This document shows, piece by piece, positions 12,701 through 25,955 of a stretch of DNA of 64,000 nucleotides. The stretch is from assembly GCF_002443255.2 (NCBI RefSeq), contig NW_019211456.1, positions 11,988,229 through 12,052,228 of the forward strand, written 5' to 3'. Under the pieces are notes generated by a model, which did no database searches, had not been told where the DNA came from, and saw only the letters and a list, made by a program, of their open reading frames with translations. A program made the translations under genes and the position numbers. Positions within the stretch are counted from its first letter, which is position 1. Every line of letters begins with the position of its first letter. This stretch comes from Varroa destructor. Taxonomy: Eukaryota; Arthropoda; Arachnida; Mesostigmata; Varroidae.

Positions 12701-15063
12701 AATTAGAGCTTTTGTTCTTATTTTTTTTAATTATCAACTTTTTAAACGACTCTATAAGGAATAAGAAAAATGTCCCTCCAGTTTTTTATCCGCGCAATAA
12801 CGACAGGACAACACCCGGTGACGACTAACGTCACATGTGACATTTGTTTATCATTCTGCTAATTTCCAGTTTGTATCTTAAATAAAACACGTCATCTTTT
12901 GTGAGTCACCGAAACAGCATAAAATCATTAACGAAACTTGAATAGCACCTGCATTATCTTTACATTATACAACTGAAGTGAACATTACTGGTTTAGATCA
13001 AAGCTGCAGACGGAAACCCCGCTTAACATTGGACTGCTTATTTAAGGAGAAGTGGTTGACTAGTAGTAATATATCTATTAGGTGTTGTAAGACACAACCT
13101 CCGAACTGCGTTTTGAGCGTAAAGTACCATAAATTATCGATCATTAATTAGCGACATCAACGAGCTTTTCAGAACTGTTTGTGGATCAACATTACATCTA
13201 CAATCATTGGTAAGTGCCAATTGACATTTTTGTCAGAAGAAGCCTAACTTGAACGCTTTAAAAAATAGACGCAACCAATAAAAAATGTCTACATACAATA
13301 GTACAATGATAACGTGTTCGCCTACCCTAAAGAGACGTGATGGTTTAGGTTCACATTCAGACGTAAACACACTTCCTTTCGTGCTGCGAGCCAACACTCT
13401 ACAGGATTGTCTCACGGTGATTAAATATTCGAATCATTTATTCTAAAATATATCGTATTATTTAGAAAAAATATATCGTATCATCATATTTTGTACTTTT
13501 TTAATGTCATTGTAACGTATTGAGAGTTTTACTCTAGTTTGTTAACTTGATACCAATATATGGCGTTGGTTATTACTCTGATGCATCCATAATGTGGTCG
13601 CTGTTAGATTAGAAAAAAATGGGACATTATATAAATAGCTTATATTGAAACAAATATGTGGTATTTGTCATTTGCGCATTCCTATTTTCAATTATGAAGG
13701 CTTTTTCTTTTCAGAAAAATCAATTAGCAAGCGAAGGTAGAATAATACAGAAATCTAAAGGGTAGGCGGTTTCTTAACCACACTAGTGCAAATATTACAC
13801 CGGACTTAAGCTACAGTCTCAGACCAAATTGATTTATCGCAATATGACATAGCGTTTCGAACCTTCGTTGTCCTAGTATAACACAATGTACTTGCGATAG
13901 GCTTCAAGGACACAAGTTTTGCGGAAAAAGTTTTCTCCAGAAATTATGGTATTGGATGGAGCATTTATTTTAAAAACGTCCCAAGCAGGCTCTATTGGGT
14001 CAACTCTTTATTAGGTGGGGTTCACAATCAGTGACGCCCATATTGCAGCGTCTAAAATTGATGACCAGTAATCATAATCCTCAAAAGGTTCCTATTTGCA
14101 TACACTTCGTAAGTTTACGAGAAAATTGGTACTCTATTTATCCTGACACCTTTAATGAACCTGGAGGATCTTATGAGATCTTCCATGGGTGAAACCAAAC
14201 CCGTATAGCACTAGAATGATGTTCTAGTGGTGTAAACATCAGTATGAATTTATATACTACACTAGCGATAGTCAATACAAAGCAAATTCTTGGATGAGTG
14301 ACGGTAATTATTTTTGTTCCGCATTGCAGATGTTCTCTTAAAATGTTTCCAGATTCAGCTGGAATAGAGCAGACGCACATAAAGATCTATTTTGCTACTT
14401 TAGAGGTGGCTTTTCCAATTCTCTGCCAAGCCCGCCTCTGCTTTTTACACGTACTATTTTCCAATAGCTACAATACCTTTATAACGAATGCTGTGTATAT
14501 GAAATCAGCTGCCTCGCTTCAGAACCTAAGTGCATACTATAAAGGCATTTCTAGATAAGAGGTTAGTCACTGAATCCACTATTTGGAATTCCTCGTTATT
14601 TACGTTAGCTCAATATATTTACGGCCTAGTGGATTTAAAGGCAACAACGTGCTTTCTCAAGTCCGTTACATTTTCAACACGTCCTCCTCTAAGAATGGAA
14701 AATATCAGCGAGAGGGCTCGTGTTGCTGTAGAGTCAACACATTTTCTAAGAACACACGCTAGAAAAACGGGCGCTTACTACTTCTAAAGGAAGGATTCTG
14801 CACGGGTACTATTCGATCTTTACGAAGCATCATAACAATAATATAAATAATCACATCGTAGCATCACCTAATCGCAACATTCGCAAAACCCATTATCTCT
14901 CCCTCCAATTACCTGACTGTGGCAGGTTCCTTTTGGCTCTACGAATCGTCCTTTTTGCGAGGACATCCTCAGAGGCGCGCTCGAACACTCCCGCTTCCTC
15001 GGCCGATTCATCATCGTCCCAGTTTCTGTCATTTAACTGCTTTTCTGCGCGACGTTTAGCCAT
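9723..15063 (-). CDS. NUP50: nuclear pore complex protein Nup50 (5 coding exons)
   Basis: Nup50 is a mobile FG nucleoporin of the nuclear basket. It binds importin-alpha through its N-terminus and Ran through a C-terminal Ran-binding domain, and so promotes cargo release and importin recycling. Exons on the minus strand are 15063-14913, 12261-12119, 11432-10593, 10375-10216 and 9913-9723. All have GT-AG borders and matching phases and give 494 residues (human is about 468). The start MAKRRAEKQLNDRNWD matches the family's importin-alpha-binding N-terminus. Exon 3 carries the FG region with FSFG, FNFG, FTFG, FKFG and FEFG repeats in Ser/Thr/Ala-rich spacers. The Ran-binding domain begins near residue 365 (PPKVEV, then KLFYKK, GVGFLHIKK, LLVRAQSTLGNVLLN) and ends in FLIRVKTFEDAIELRDKL. 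Intron 1 is unusually long at 2.65 kb. The gene is head-to-head with PNISR. A coding hairpin lies at 10732-10772. Confidence 0.95.
10732..10772. repeat. perfect 17-bp inverted repeat inside NUP50 exon 3
   Basis: Arms 10732-10748 and 10756-10772 are exact reverse complements around a 7-base loop. The sequence lies in the FG-repeat coding region. The sense strand encodes KPVFAFNAKTGFEFG. Because of the symmetry the antisense strand also encodes KPVFALNAKTGF in an open frame. Confidence 0.9.
12262..14912 (-). other. long intron 1 of NUP50
   Basis: This 2.65 kb intron starts with a GTAATT donor and ends with GTTACAG before exon 2. It is AT-rich. The short open frames inside it show no family similarity on either strand. 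No repeat or RNA gene was recognised in it. Enhancers or an alternative exon could be hidden here. Confidence 0.75.
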
Positions 15064-17754
15064 ATTGCTCCGCCGGGTTGTATCGATGGGCCCAAAGAAT
15101 TCAATATCACACCGTTGTTCGGCCTGCAAACGACTCAGGAGTTCGCCACGGATTTTTGGCACCACCTATGTACGTATTGGAAATATTATTGTGATCGTTA
15201 TTTAGTAATGTAATTCTCTTTGATGTTTGCTACCGCCACTTTTACAGCTGCTGTCGTTGTTATTAGCCTACTATTGGGCAGGGGCAGCATGCGGCTGTAC
15301 GTCGCCACCGCAGTAACGCATGAACAAGATGCCTGCCACACTCAACGGGAAACTATAGGCGAGCCCACTAGACTCCTACAGCAGCAGTGTTCGCCTTCAG
15401 TAAAGACCAATCACTAAGTAAGGCGACGAACAACATCTATTGATATGGACGACTATTGGCACGGATACACGAACGGCACGCGACTGTTTCTCACTTTTGT
15501 CTTTCGAACACGGCAATCAATTAGGCTGCGAGTTATACCTACGGCGGTAGGTAACGAACAGGCGGGATTCGCACATCAACGTTCGAGGAGGTACGAGAAA
15601 TATTTTTTATGTACGAGCCCGGCAGCGCAATCGGTCCGCCCAACGATCGACGTAACTCGGTGATTAGAATCGATTCCAACCTCGTTTGCCTAACCGACTT
15701 TACCCTTACTTTGGAGCCTACGACTCAGGAATCATCACACGCTTTCACCGAATACGGCAGCACGACCTCACTGCACCGAAAACGCAACGGGCGAGGCTCT
15801 GTACGCTCGCTCGAATCTACGGCCACTGGTAGCAGTACACATGAATACACGAGCACACACTCACCACTACCCACAATGCTGACATCAAAACTACAACAGC
15901 TAGCAGCAGGAGCGGCGGTGGCAGCGAGTGGCAGCAGCATGTAGTAGTCACCGTCGCAGTAATGTGGCCCTACCACTCGTCCGCATACACAGGAATATTC
16001 AGTTGGAGACAGAGAAAGATTGTCGGAGCCAGCGAAAATCTCTTATCGGAGCCTGATTTGATGATGTGTTTGCTTCGAGCCGACGGTTGGACGGCAAGCG
16101 ACTTTTTGTCAGAGCCAATAGAGCAGCGCGGGTACTAAACAAAAGCACGAACAGCTAAGCGCGGTAACTATAGGCGACGGTCATCCCATATTCGCCGTTT
16201 ACAAGGTCCACCTATTAATGCCGTTTGCGAAGAAAGGTTTCCTATGTTTTTGCTAACAAAAAATAATATTTCGGCGCCATCTTCAACTAGAGAGAAAATT
16301 ATTCAATTCGATGAATTGGTCGGAAGTCGTTTGGAATACAGCATGATCAACTGGGTGACAACATGATGACTGATGATTGACGATTACTCTATAATATGTT
16401 TGGCAGAAACACTTCGTATTTGTTTGTAAAATATACACGACCACAACATACATATGTGGGCGAACGATGGTAAATTCATTCTGTGTTTCCGTGCTGCCAC
16501 TTGTCATATGGAGTGTGAAAAAATTAATATAGAGCGTAGGCGCAGAGTATGGGCGGCCAATCCCTAAACGATAATTCGTGGTGCGGCTGGTGTTTTTGGT
16601 CAAATTGTCGCGCGGGCGCCGTCGGAGCCGTGGTCTGTGGCTGTCCGCGAATGGCAGCGGAAGAAAAAACCTTAGGGAGCGGTATGAGCGATAGCAGCAG
16701 TAGCTGTAGGGCAGAGTCGCTGATGCATTTGTGCTATGCTGAATGCGGTGTCGCTGATGTGAGCAAGAAACAGCCTCCCGTGACGATCGAGTGTTTGTGA
16801 ATTTCGTGGTCTGACCCTTTTCGATCTAAGTGGACAACGTACAGGTCAGTATACGTGTTGCAGTACAGAGTAATAGTGGTACTGCGGCGGACGTGTGCTT
16901 GTGATGTGTACGAATGCTCCTTCTTGTACAGATGACTTGATATTAGCACGAATATCTGATGCATAAAGATACATAGACGAGCAGAGACGTAGCGCTGGGT
17001 GTGCTGGTAAAACACACTTATGATTTCGTGTCATAGAACTTGGGTTCAATTCGGCTATTCAGTAAATAGTCTACAGCAAAATAGAAAGACGCTAATTGCA
17101 AGAGTATACTTGTTGACAATAAGAACACAAGTAAGCGATGTAACCGCATTGAATACAACAAGCAAATCATAGGCAAACACCTCTCGCTAAATCTGCAGTC
17201 GCCATACCAATAGATTTACTGCCATTTTATGACTTCGTACTTCGTTTTTTCACCTACCCATGGCACAGCATGAATGAAATAAATATTTAACCATGTGAAT
17301 CCAAGAAATTACCGTTCATTCGGTTGAGTAAACAACAATTAATAAAATATTTAGTTGAAGTAGCCACATGAATACTCTTGTGATGGAGTACGTCAACAAA
17401 CAAGACATGTGTGGTATGAATATCAGGTAGACAATAAGTGCGTAGTTATTATTATTAATGGTATTATTTTTCAAATTTTGTTTGTAATATTATTACTATC
17501 ACTATAAATCGCTAGTTATTTTAATATTCTATTAAAACCGACTCACATGTAGGCCTTATTAGTTGCAGTTTTCAAAACTACACATCTTTCCGTTAATAAA
17601 GTATGCACCAGAAATAGAAGTATGATTGTGATTTGTATGAACGTAATCTCTCGTGTGGGTTTTGTTTGATATTCTGTTGGTGTTCATATATAATATATGG
17701 CGATTTTATATTATAACCGGTTAGTTGCTGCCATTGTTATCCCCATTACAAAGG
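15064..17754. promoter_or_regulatory. shared divergent promoter region of NUP50 and PNISR
   Basis: The start codons of NUP50 (minus) and PNISR (plus) face away from each other across this 2.7 kb gap. Both untranslated leaders and promoters should therefore lie here. About 15200-16250 is clearly richer in G+C and CG dinucleotides than the neighbouring DNA, as expected for a housekeeping promoter. Plus-strand open frames here (for example 15609-15944) are low-complexity Ser/Thr/Gly/Ala and match nothing I know. I could not place a TATA box or a start site. Confidence 0.5.
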
Positions 17755-20700
17755 ATGTGGAGTCAGCCTCCGCGGTGGCCGCTTCAGGCCGCCCATTACC
17801 AGAATGTTCCCCACAATCAAGGTGAGTTCGAACAATAGTACCGTCGTTGTTCGTTTCCGAAAGCATTAAAACGGTTAAAGTAGAAGCAGTAGTGCTAGAA
17901 TAAATGTAGAGTCTAAATTATAATTAGGGCTTCTTTACAGTTAATTTTGTTCGTACTTTCCTGTTCTGTAGAAGTTTTGCTAGTGTATCTGGGAACTTCT
18001 CGTCCTCTAACGATGTATCCGATCTATTACACTGATGAGAAGTTTTATCGTTGTTAATATTAAAATGGTTTATTCCATTAACGCTCAAGCTTTCGAGACA
18101 CTGGAGGCATTATCAGGATGAATTCAGTATGATAGCACGCTCGATAGGACTTTCTTCAATGTCTGTATTACTTTCGTTTATTAACGTTTTCTTAAAGGCT
18201 GTACGATTATTTCATGCCGATATGTCCAAGTGCAAGTTTTAGCCTTTCAACAAAAAAAGGCCGAAATAGTTTAGTCTTACATTCCGATCAGACTTCCTCT
18301 GTAAGACATAAAGGATTTTTTTTTTTGTTTTTAAAGGTTGAGCAACTCCTTTGCGTGATAAGATCATCTTCATATGATTTTAAATATAATTCGAGGCTCC
18401 TGTTCTGATTCAATCTATCCTGTGAAGCTGCATCGTTTCATGCTATTAACTCTACTTCTAGCATTAAAAATATATATATTTTTTTGCTCAGCGTATAACC
18501 TTACTATCAACGATTTCCTGCACATTGCATTTAGGCATGTCTATTAATTTTCGTTTACTTACGAGGCTTTTACGTACTGCAATTGTGTTTCAGTCGACTG
18601 GGCGAGCCTAGCAAAACAATGGATCTCCATGCAGCAGCAGCAGGCTCCACCGCCGCCTCCGCCCCCACCGGACCCACAGCCACCGCCACCGGCGTTAGGG
18701 CTTCCTTGTTTCAATGTCGACGTCGAACGGAGAGGAACCCCCATGCAACCTGAGCCACCTGGCGAGGAACGACCAATGGTGAGCAACTTCCCGGTGCGGT
18801 CCAACGGCGCACTCTATTCTCTCAGTTGCGGTTAAATTTTGCGAAAAAAAATGTCGCTAATATCAATTTTAGTATCTTATGTTATATAGTCGCCAGTCGG
18901 TTCGATTGATTATCGTACCCAAACCCGTGGATGCTTTTGTCTAGTGATCCCGTTTGCACTGGAGGTGTTAAAGGCTTTCTTATCATCAAATCAAGCTGTA
19001 CAGGGCTTCGAACCTAAAAGCATTGTTTCATTTTTTTATTCTTTTTTAACCTTTCGAGCTGATCCGCCGATAGTTTTTATTTACACATAAGCTAACTTCG
19101 AGTGTTCGCATTGTTCGATCTCAGGACGTTTGGGGCCAGGGCTCACCGGGAAGCAACGAAGCTAATAGTGGTGCCGCTGCTGCCATATTTCCACATAGTC
19201 AATCTATAGGCGGAACTATTCCTTTTCCTCCTTCTACCAATGGTCTACCGCCTGTGGGCCCTCTAAGTGCTTGCCCACCGATGGGATCGATGGGTCATGG
19301 TATGGGGCCTGCCGGCAGCGCGATGGTTAGCGGGGATGACCGCTCTTGGGGACAACCGCCGTCTTTCGTTCAAGCACCACCTCCATCGGGTCGTCAAGTC
19401 GTTGATTACGGTCATGGCCCGCCTGCACAGCAGGCAAACCGTTCTCAAAGAGTCGTGATGGACTACGCTCACGGAGGTGGAAACACACCCGCAGAACGCC
19501 GTATCGTCGATTACGCCCATGGCTATGGACAGGGTGGGGGCGGCCCACCTAATCCGCCCTACGGATACGCCCATCCTCCCCACACTCATCACATGCAGCA
19601 TCAACAGGGGCCACATCATATGTCTCCAGGACCACTTCTACCGCCTGGCGTAGCACCAATGGTTCCCCCGGGAATGGATACAACTGTCTCAATTGGTAAG
19701 TGCATTCACTGCTGATTTCAAAAGGGTTTTTAGCGGAGTATTATAATATCATCTACCAAAAACCTCAGATTTAATAAAAATGTGCTTGTAGGTAAACAGT
19801 ACATTTGGGGTCGTTATTTGTTATACATTTTTTTTATTTGGCAGACGCGGCAAAGCGAAAGAACCTACCGGCATGGATTCGTGAAGGTCTAGAAAAAATG
19901 GAACGCGACAAACAGAAGAAAAAAGAAGAGGAAGAACGCCGTAAGAAACAGCTAGAAAGGAAACGACCTCTTTGGGCTAAAGGAGATGAAAATGATGACG
20001 AGAACAATGACGCTGAGGGTGGCAGTAACGGTACCAAGGGATCTGCTGGTGGCGGTAACTCTACAAATCCGCAGGGTAGACAGCCAGAGTCCGATGAAGA
20101 GTTACCTGATGACGAGGAGGCGATCAAAGAGTCAGAGCTGATTGACGAGCCTCGTGACGTTAACGAGAGAGGTGACGAAGTTGGCCCATCGAGGAAAAAG
20201 GCCGCTACCCCGCCACCAATTTTCCTTACAGCTGAGGAAAAAGAGCAACAGTTTGCACTTAACGTTAAGCGTTTTATGACCGAGATCCTCATCACTGTGC
20301 TCACCGATGAACTTGATGATATTTCCGTTGAAGAGATACGTCGGGCGCGGAACCGGGTAACGGCCAAACCCAAGAAAGTTACGTCGGCCTTAGCCAACAT
20401 TGTCGGCATAAGTAAGTCAGGGTTTTTGCTCGACTCTCTTGGCAACCGTGGTCAAAAAATTATTTATCTTCAACAAAGACATACTAAGTGGAATAAAGGA
20501 ATGCAGGTTCACATACCTTTAACATCCCAAAGAACGCGAGCGCTGTCGTATTAAGATTATTAAACTATAAAATCACAAACTCTCATTATGTTGTTGATCT
20601 TCAGGTGGGTACTCTGATTCCGATGCATCGGATAATGAAGTTCGAAGTGAAGGTGGCGATGATTCAGATCTTGAGGAGCGTATCTTGACTCGTCGAAAAG

Positions 20701-22405
20701 CTTTTAGAAGATGGGAGGAAACTGCCATGCGAGAGTTGGAGGAGCGAGAGGTAGACCAGCTGAGAAGGATGCGTCGAGAAGAATCGCCAGATCCTAGCCC
20801 TGCTGATAGAGATGTTCCAGCAAGTCCGAGGTCTGGACGAACGCCCACGTCACGGAGCCCTTCGAGGTCGCGAAGATCTGCAAGTAAAAGTGTGGACGAG
20901 GCAGAATCAGAATCGCGAAGTGTGTACGAGGAACCTAGAAGCGAGCACAGTGAAGTGTCCCGCAAGATGGAGCATAAGAGCAAAGAAATCGATAACAATA
21001 ATCGTGACGTCGATCAAGAGGAGGAAGAGCGGGGATCGCGTGAAAAGAGCAAGAAGGAAAAACAGAATGAGAGTTCATCTTCCAGAAAGAGAGGCGTTGA
21101 AGGTAGTTATGGCAGACACCGATGTTAATAATATTTCAAGGTAGTTTAGACTGATTTACTCCTGAAATAGTCGAAAGAGGTGTATTAAACCTTTTAGCAT
21201 ATGCTCCTAAGTAAAATCTAAGTGCCTTTTTGCTGCTCTGTACTTTACAGATGAGGTTCGCGAAACGGGTATCGAGCGAGCTCGTCTGTCTCGCGAAAAG
21301 GATAGAAAAGACAGTAAGGACAAGGAGCGTAAGGAAAGAAGGAAGTCTTCAGATGACTCCGTTTCGGATATCAGCAATCGGATCGACAAGCGAAAGAAGA
21401 GTTCCAAGAAAGATAAGAGAAGGTCCGATACATAAGGTTAAACCGTATTCAGCCTGAAATTTGGCGACCCTCCTGGATTGTTCGTACAGGACGTCGAGTG
21501 GTTGCGAAAGTTTTTATTTTGGGATTATGGTAGTTTTATAGGGCGAAAGGGGATATCATTGTGTTTGTCCAAGTGTGTCTAGCCGATCTCCATTTTTCAT
21601 CAGGTCTCGCAGCAAGGAACGTTCGAAAAAGAAGCGATCTTCGTCGTCCCGTTCTCGCAGCCAAAGCCACAGTCGGAGTCGTAGTCGCGAACGTCGCAGA
21701 GGAAGGTCGGGTAGTAGGGGCCGAAATCACCGACAAAGGTATTTAAAGCGCCTTTGGAGAAGCGTCTAACCAATCAATCAACCAACCCCCTGATGGCGGT
21801 GGCAACAGTTACTGCCTGCCGCAGCTTCTGAAGTCAGGCCTATCGAGTCCACTTTACACATTCAGATGGAGAGGCCGTTGGCTGGACGAGGTGGTGGCGG
21901 TTAGAGTGTTTTTTCAATGATGCTAGTTTTTGCGTTTTGCTTGTTACCGGTTGTGTTGGCTTGCGGATCGGTTGCATTCCGCGTTCCTTTTACAAAACTC
22001 GTTTCGACGTTACCGGGTTTCCTTCTGACATTGCTAATACCGTTTAACGTGGCCAAGGGTCAACGTCTTCATCTTGATCCAACTATCACAGTATTTAGGA
22101 GGAAACATTTATAAACATATCGTACGTATGGGCGATGATGTGTGTGCGGTCTACGTGTGTGCAAATGTAGGTCAAGGAGTTACGAGCGACATCGAGGCCG
22201 GGAACGAGATCGAGATCGCAATAGGGACCGTTTTCGCGAACGTGACGCACGAACTCGTTCGCGGTCTTGTGAGCGGCGAAGATCTCGGTCTCGATCGAGA
22301 GACCGGAGACGCGAAAGAAGCCGCGATAGGAGTCGCAGCCGAAGAGAGCGCAGCCGCAGCCGGAGCAGGGGTAGGGATAAGGGGGACCGGCGGAGACGAA
22401 GGTAG
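17755..22405 (+). CDS. PNISR: PNISR, arginine/serine-rich Pinin-interacting protein (8 coding exons)
   Basis: PNISR is a nuclear-speckle SR-rich protein that binds Pinin and is associated with pre-mRNA splicing. Exons are 17755-17821, 18594-18778, 19125-19695, 19845-20411, 20605-21102, 21251-21422, 21604-21738 and 22171-22405. Phases agree throughout and give 809 residues (human is about 805). The N-terminus MWSQPPRW followed by VDWASLAKQWI is the family signature. A poly-Pro run and a Gly/Pro/His-rich segment with VDYAHG repeats come next. The conserved core follows: AAKRKNLPAWIREGLEKMER, then FMTEILITVLTDELDD. A charged coiled coil (ILTRRKAFRRWEETAMRELE) precedes an Arg-Ser tail encoded by exons 7-8. 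The exon 6 donor is non-consensus (GTCCGA). If it is not used, an in-frame TAA ten bases on truncates the protein before the RS tail. Confidence 0.95.
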
Positions 22406-22992
22406 AGTGAGCAAGATCTGTAAAAGAGCGGTCTGCTCGTACGACCGAGTAAGGTGGAGAAGATATCAAGACGAGTGATTGATGTTGAAGGTAACAAAAA
22501 CAAATGCTTAGTCGTTGTTCATCGATCCGGTGGATGGTGGATGAATGCATTTCGCCAACCAGCCAGCCATTCAGCTACAGCAGCTGTCGTCAAACATCGT
22601 GACGATGTGCAATCTCATCATCATGTGATCGCTATCTCACAAACATGCAGCTCATGACACATTCTCAGCTCGTAGAAAGGTAGGTTCCTTTATGATTTCA
22701 CGTTCTTCTACTGGGTTGGCTGAAATCAACTGCATAGGTGGCATCAAAAAGATCAAAATGCCTTCTCCTTCTTCTGAACTTCACTTCTGAATCCGCCCCA
22801 ACGAGCGGGTGAGCAAAAGACCCTTCGTGGGGAGTAGACGTCACATGACACGCAAGTAGGGGCGATGCCAGTGAGGTATGGGGCCTCCGCTGAGCCCACT
22901 GCTGTGCTTATACCTTCGACTGCTGCGTGGTTGTAAACGGGAAACTGTTTTCGGGGGAAGAACGGATTAATTTTGCTGAATTTTTAGTCCAT

Positions 22993-22998
22993 AATAAA
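22993..22998 (+). other. candidate polyadenylation signal of PNISR
   Basis: AATAAA lies about 590 bases after the PNISR stop, with a second AATAAA-containing stretch near 23534-23540. Either would give an ordinary 3' untranslated region. Assigned from motif and position only. Confidence 0.35.
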
Positions 22999-24111
22999 AA
23001 GTAATAAACTTGCTGAGAACAATTTACGCGAACAAATGGGGCAAAAGCGCTCATCTGGCCTACGGTTGATGAAGTCACGAACATCCAGTAAGCACAAACT
23101 TTCCTAGAGATTTTTTAAAACGTGGTGACCGACCAATACGTGACTCGTGGTCGTCACAGTGATATAATGGTGTTGTCGAAGTTGGTCGATGCTAGGGATT
23201 AGTTTGTGAATAGGTGGATTGTGTTTCAGCGAGGACGATGGTGAATGATACGAAGCGAATGCTGAGTGAGCAGCAGCAACAGCAATGCTGGGAGGCCAGC
23301 CAGGCTAAGTTGTCCGAATCTTAGCCAGAACAGGGGTTGGCAGAACGGAGATTTAGTTCGCCTGCTGCCTCATCCTTCACCCTCTCACCATTAAATGTAC
23401 ATAGTCATCAGCGACGAATGAACCCATCAATCTTCAAGCAAGCCGTTCATCGTAGTAACTCTCTGGCTGGCACGGAGGTGATAGCTGTATATTTTCTAGT
23501 TATGTCTTGTCTATTATTTCCTTACAGTATATAAATAATAAATTACACGAAATGCTTGTATTCCGTTAATAATAAAGGCTCAAAGCCCGAGGTTTCCGAA
23601 ACTGCTCGGCTAATAAAATGAGTAATTACTTAGATACGTCGTTTTTTTTTATTCTTTCTAATACTGTAAACAGTGAAACACTTAGTAAGTCTTCGGTGAA
23701 GGTTAAGGTTGTGTAGGATAGGGCGAGCCGCATTTTGGCCGCAAGGGCCTAGGCAGTTTTCGTGACACCTCGATAAATTCTCCGCCTAGTTTCTACTACC
23801 TAAATCGTGATATAAGGGACAGTAATAATACACAACATATTATCTTAATTTGTTATTTAGCACTCTCGCATTTTAATATCGTAACAGATGTAGTAAATAT
23901 GTGATGTGTTCACTGAGTCGCCCATTGGAACAAGAAAGGTTTAGTTGTCGCCGGTCAAACTCCGAACAAACTGTGCAATAAAATCAAAACGAATAGCACT
24001 CTCCGGGATGTTCTCCGTTTGATTTCCCAAACAGTCCTAAGTTGTTCCTCAGGCTTTAAGAAAAGGCGAAAAGTTAGTATAAAGGTTAAAGTGATTTAAG
24101 GGATATGCAGT

Positions 24112-24168
24112 AAAAAATATGGTCGACGATATTTCGACCTCGTCGAAATATCGTCGACCATATTTTTT
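24112..24168. repeat. perfect 27-bp inverted repeat with 3-base loop
   Basis: Arms 24112-24138 and 24142-24168 are exact reverse complements around CTC. A 13-base part of the centre (24136-24148) has another inverted copy at 24174-24186, so the structure is nested. It would form a very stable hairpin, and as RNA it ends in a run of U. It lies outside any recognised gene. Confidence 0.9.
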
Positions 24169-25955
24169 TTATTTTTCGACGAGGTCCACTGTTCATTCGA
24201 GGTCACTGTCATTTCTTGAAAACGAGATTTTTCTATAGATTGCTTATCGGCGTACAGCCACCTTGACTGAAGGGGTGAATTTACTTTTAATTGGAATGAG
24301 GTATTCACTCACCTCAACTGAAGAGGAGAGCTCATTTTCGTCGGAATTGTTTATATTATTATGATTTCACTTAACTATTGTTTTCTAGATGATATATTTT
24401 GCGTGAGAAATGTGCTGAACTTGAGGTTAATTGAAACCCAATTAGTGAACTGTACTATGCGATCACCTAAATCGCACCAGATTTTTATTTTTCTTACTTT
24501 ATGGTAAATAAGTATACGTGGAACTAATCGAAAAGAAGCTTCATGAGTTTAATTTCCTACATTAAACGGGACACATGCAACGCATTATTTCTTTGCATAG
24601 GTTTCCTTCTAGAAGGCTTTGCTAGTTTATGATAAAATTAATCTCTCATAATTTCTTAGATCGAGGATCTCTTCTGCATCGTACCTAGAACTAGAAGATT
24701 GTCCATATTATCTCTTCCGATTGCTCATAGTGAGTCGTTTTTCCCGAAAGGTATTTAAGAGTATGTTAAAACAGCGGTAGTAAGGCCTGTCATAAAGAAG
24801 ACATTCGAGAATTAGCTACAAAAAATAAGGGCTTACTCTCGAAGAGTTCTTGTATTTGTGCTCCCTATCGAAAACTTTTATACCTTACTCCTTTCTGGCT
24901 ACCTTGTTTTTCAATTTCTCGATCTCTGTTTCGAGTACACCAATTACCTTTCCTGCATTTGTTTAGTAATGGGTCTATAGAAACGATGCACCAGGCAAAT
25001 TAATTTATGATTACGTACCTTTTTGTGTTCGCATGTATTTTTAGAAATGGCAGGCTGTGGATTAAGCAGTTTAGCACCTCAGCGCTGTGCTAAAAGCTAA
25101 GCTTTTATGTCGAAAATTGCATAGATCACTACTCCGTAGAGATCTAAGTAGAGATCTTATAAGTATCAGAATAACTTACAAGGTAACTACGAGGCACGAC
25201 CTTCCTGAAGCTATGCCTCACTTTTCTGTTCTTTTAGGTCTTGCAGCTCTGATCACGACTAGTTATAATGGATACCTAGCATTCTTAATGTAAATATACG
25301 TTACTACAATTATGCTAATTACTATCATTATATACAAAAAACATCTCAATAAAGCCAGCATAATTAATACATCTTATTAGAGCCACGTGGATTGAATAGT
25401 TAGTTCAGGATAACTTAACTCAAACATCTCACGGTTCCTGCCAGGTTTCATTGTTATTCTTGATATACTTTAGTTTCCAAAATATGAGATTTATGTTAGG
25501 TAACGGATACTTATCATAAATTATCATACGCTGCGTTTAGAATTCATAATTAAGTAAACGACAATATTCTTTTGTTAAGATAAATTCAGTCAAACTGGCG
25601 AACTGCGCAGTATACAAAGAGGATATTTTCAAGTGGGCGTTAGCTTACGGAAGCGGCATGATTCTTTTTCACATTGACATACTGTATTTCGAAAATTGCA
25701 AATATGATAGCGTATGGTAATCAGATTTGTGCTGAGATCTCGTAGTACGTATAGCCGATGCGCTCTATCTCATCATCTCACACGATTGTTGTCGGTGCTG
25801 AAGAACTAGGTGGTGTTATCTAAGTGAGCTTGATAGGTTTGAACGTTTTCGTACAAGTGTCGAGATGAGAAAAGGAACAGATCCCACTTGGGAGCAGAAC
25901 ACATTTTAGTAGACGGCCTTGTTAAAACAAAGGCGCACAACGCGAAACTGCTTAA

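Noticed and set aside
15609..15944. 111-codon plus-strand frame in the NUP50/PNISR promoter gap
   Set aside because: Ser/Thr/Ala/Gly-rich low complexity in a locally GC-rich region where stop codons are rarer. No family similarity and no splice partner found.
16980..17062. Possible second tRNA-like sequence (TAGCGCTGGGTG with GGGTTCAATTC downstream)
   Set aside because: The boxes are weak and no acceptor stem or anticodon arm could be formed.
21917..22114. Hydrophobic 65-codon frame in PNISR intron 7
   Set aside because: It lies between phase-matched exons 7 and 8 and shows no relation to PNISR or another family. Treated as intron.
22095..22550. Minus-strand and alternative-frame open readings over PNISR exon 8
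   Set aside because: Arg/Ser-rich coding DNA produces long shadow frames. The spliced plus-strand frame explains the region.
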